This document shows, in pieces, positions 63,041-64,000 of a stretch of 64,000 bases of DNA. Both the position numbers and the translations under genes were made by a program. Under the pieces are notes generated by a model. The model saw only the letters and a list, made by a program, of their open reading frames with translations. It had not been told where the DNA came from and did not search any database. Source of the DNA: Limnephilus marmoratus (taxonomy: Eukaryota; Arthropoda; Insecta; Trichoptera; Limnephilidae); NCBI GenBank assembly GCA_917880885.1, contig OU862910.1, positions 13,528,710 to 13,592,709 on the forward strand. The letters run 5' to 3'. Each line of letters starts with the position of its first letter. Positions within the stretch are counted from its first letter, which is position 1.

Positions 63041-64000
63041 AGGTTTTTCATAAGACAATAAATTTGATAAAAATTTACTTCTAAAACATACTTTTGGAAT
63101 CAAAATAATTCTTACTAACAAATGTAATAGTCTATTCGGGATTGATACAATATTGGACAATATTGTGTATAAAATCCTGCGCTAATGTAACGCTCCGACG
63201 ATTTTGGCTGAAATAAGCATTCAAAGATCTTCAGGCATGAAAGGCTCGTTCACAGGGAATGCCATCAAACGGCAGCAATAAATACGAGCATTAACGTCCG
63301 TAGAACATGGAAACTAAGAACGCATTATTTATAATCGTTTTTCTTGCAGTAACACTAAGACTTAGTACTCTTACAGAATACCTCCGACAACCTAGCTAGA
63401 ATAGTATACCATTATTTTATTATTATTACAGCCAACATACTGTTGGTTTATCTCCCGTCCTCAGCTAAAGTTTAAACACGTTGACATATCAAAGAAGTTG
63501 GGGTAATTTTTCAAAGCAACCGCACCCCAGACAGCGGCTTACCACCGGATTTTGCTCGCCAAGTTATTAAACTTGAATCCGACGGGTTGTATCGGTGACA
63601 CTGACAGAAAGCGAAACAAGGAAAACAATTTCACTAGAATTGATTGAAACCGGGAAAAAAAGTGGGGAAGGTACGTCGGAGGATGGGGGAAATGTGTGGA
63701 ATAAGAGGGAATCTCACCCCTTGGACCTACTGATGCACCGTGATGATAGTAGGTGTTATCGGATGTATGCAGTACATTAAAGGGTGGCAAAAAACTTTGA
63801 TGTACGGCGCGCGGTGATGTCGACTGTCGACCCTTGATCGATGTCTTTCGCCTCTTTGAAGTGCAAAATTTGAACAAAATTCAATTCATTTGCGATGAAT
63901 CATTTTAAAACACCATGCATGCTTTTGTTGGTATGTTTGTGGACCGTTCTCTGAATATTGCTTTACGAGAGAATCTTAAAATGTTTGCATACTTACGTAA
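63041..64000. other. No gene seen
   Basis: A 112-codon minus frame (63877-63539) is not recognisable. The rest is AT-rich single-copy-looking sequence. Confidence 0.45.

Noticed and set aside
63539..63877. 112-codon minus-strand frame as a gene
   Set aside because: The peptide is compositionally odd and matches no family I know.

Overview
This window looks like insect (or other arthropod) nuclear DNA. It is AT-rich and intron-like or intergenic, with no long host reading frame. It carries TTAGG/CCTAA-type telomeric repeats at interior positions, several clades of decayed non-LTR retrotransposons, Penelope-like element remnants, Helitron-like elements of a type well known from insects, and tRNA-derived SINEs. 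No species can be named from the sequence.

The only well supported protein-coding sequence is reverse transcriptase or endonuclease from retrotransposons. Five kinds of retroelement coding sequence recur. (1) A LINE group called 'LINE-D' here (11.6-12.66 kb minus, 29.0-29.55 kb minus, 42.8-43.1 kb plus, 58.8-59.99 kb minus). (2) A related group, 'LINE-H' (36.79-38.0 kb minus, 43.1-44.29 kb minus). (3) 'LINE-G' with a (TAAA)n tail (10.66-11.17, 21.3-22.53, 36.55-38.58 split, 55.69-56.3 kb, all plus). (4) 'LINE-F' (31.54-32.26 and 34.99-35.85 kb minus). (5) An RTE-like tail (15.9-16.5 kb minus). Two Penelope-like fragments with a GIY-YIG endonuclease lie at 39.46-40.0 kb (minus) and 44.3-44.9 kb (plus).

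Non-autonomous elements fill much of the rest. They are a SINE family 'A' that shares its 3' tail with LINE-F (seven copies), a family 'B' carrying an internal tRNA-like segment (six copies), tRNA-derived SINEs 'C' and 'K' plus single SINEs, Helitron-like elements with CTAG 3' ends, and TIR elements (piggyBac-like, hAT-like, Harbinger-like and unassigned). Insertions can be dated relative to one another: LINE-H sits in LINE-G, SINE A in LINE-G, B in A, a hAT-like element in SINE C, and a Helitron in a dispersed repeat whose empty site lies at 485/486.

Host-type signals are weak. There is a good TATA plus TCAGT core promoter near 3.96 kb with no identifiable gene behind it, a GC-rich possible exon near 56.6-56.95 kb, a possible splice acceptor at 25.85 kb, and a few GC-rich islets that could be regulatory. 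The most interesting structure is RNA-level. Each LINE group ends in its own nested hairpin; in LINE-D the outer stem changes by compensatory substitutions while the loop is conserved. The Penelope-like pieces carry hammerhead-ribozyme-like cores in inverted pairs. All family names A-K, D, F, G, H, J and M are local labels, not database names.
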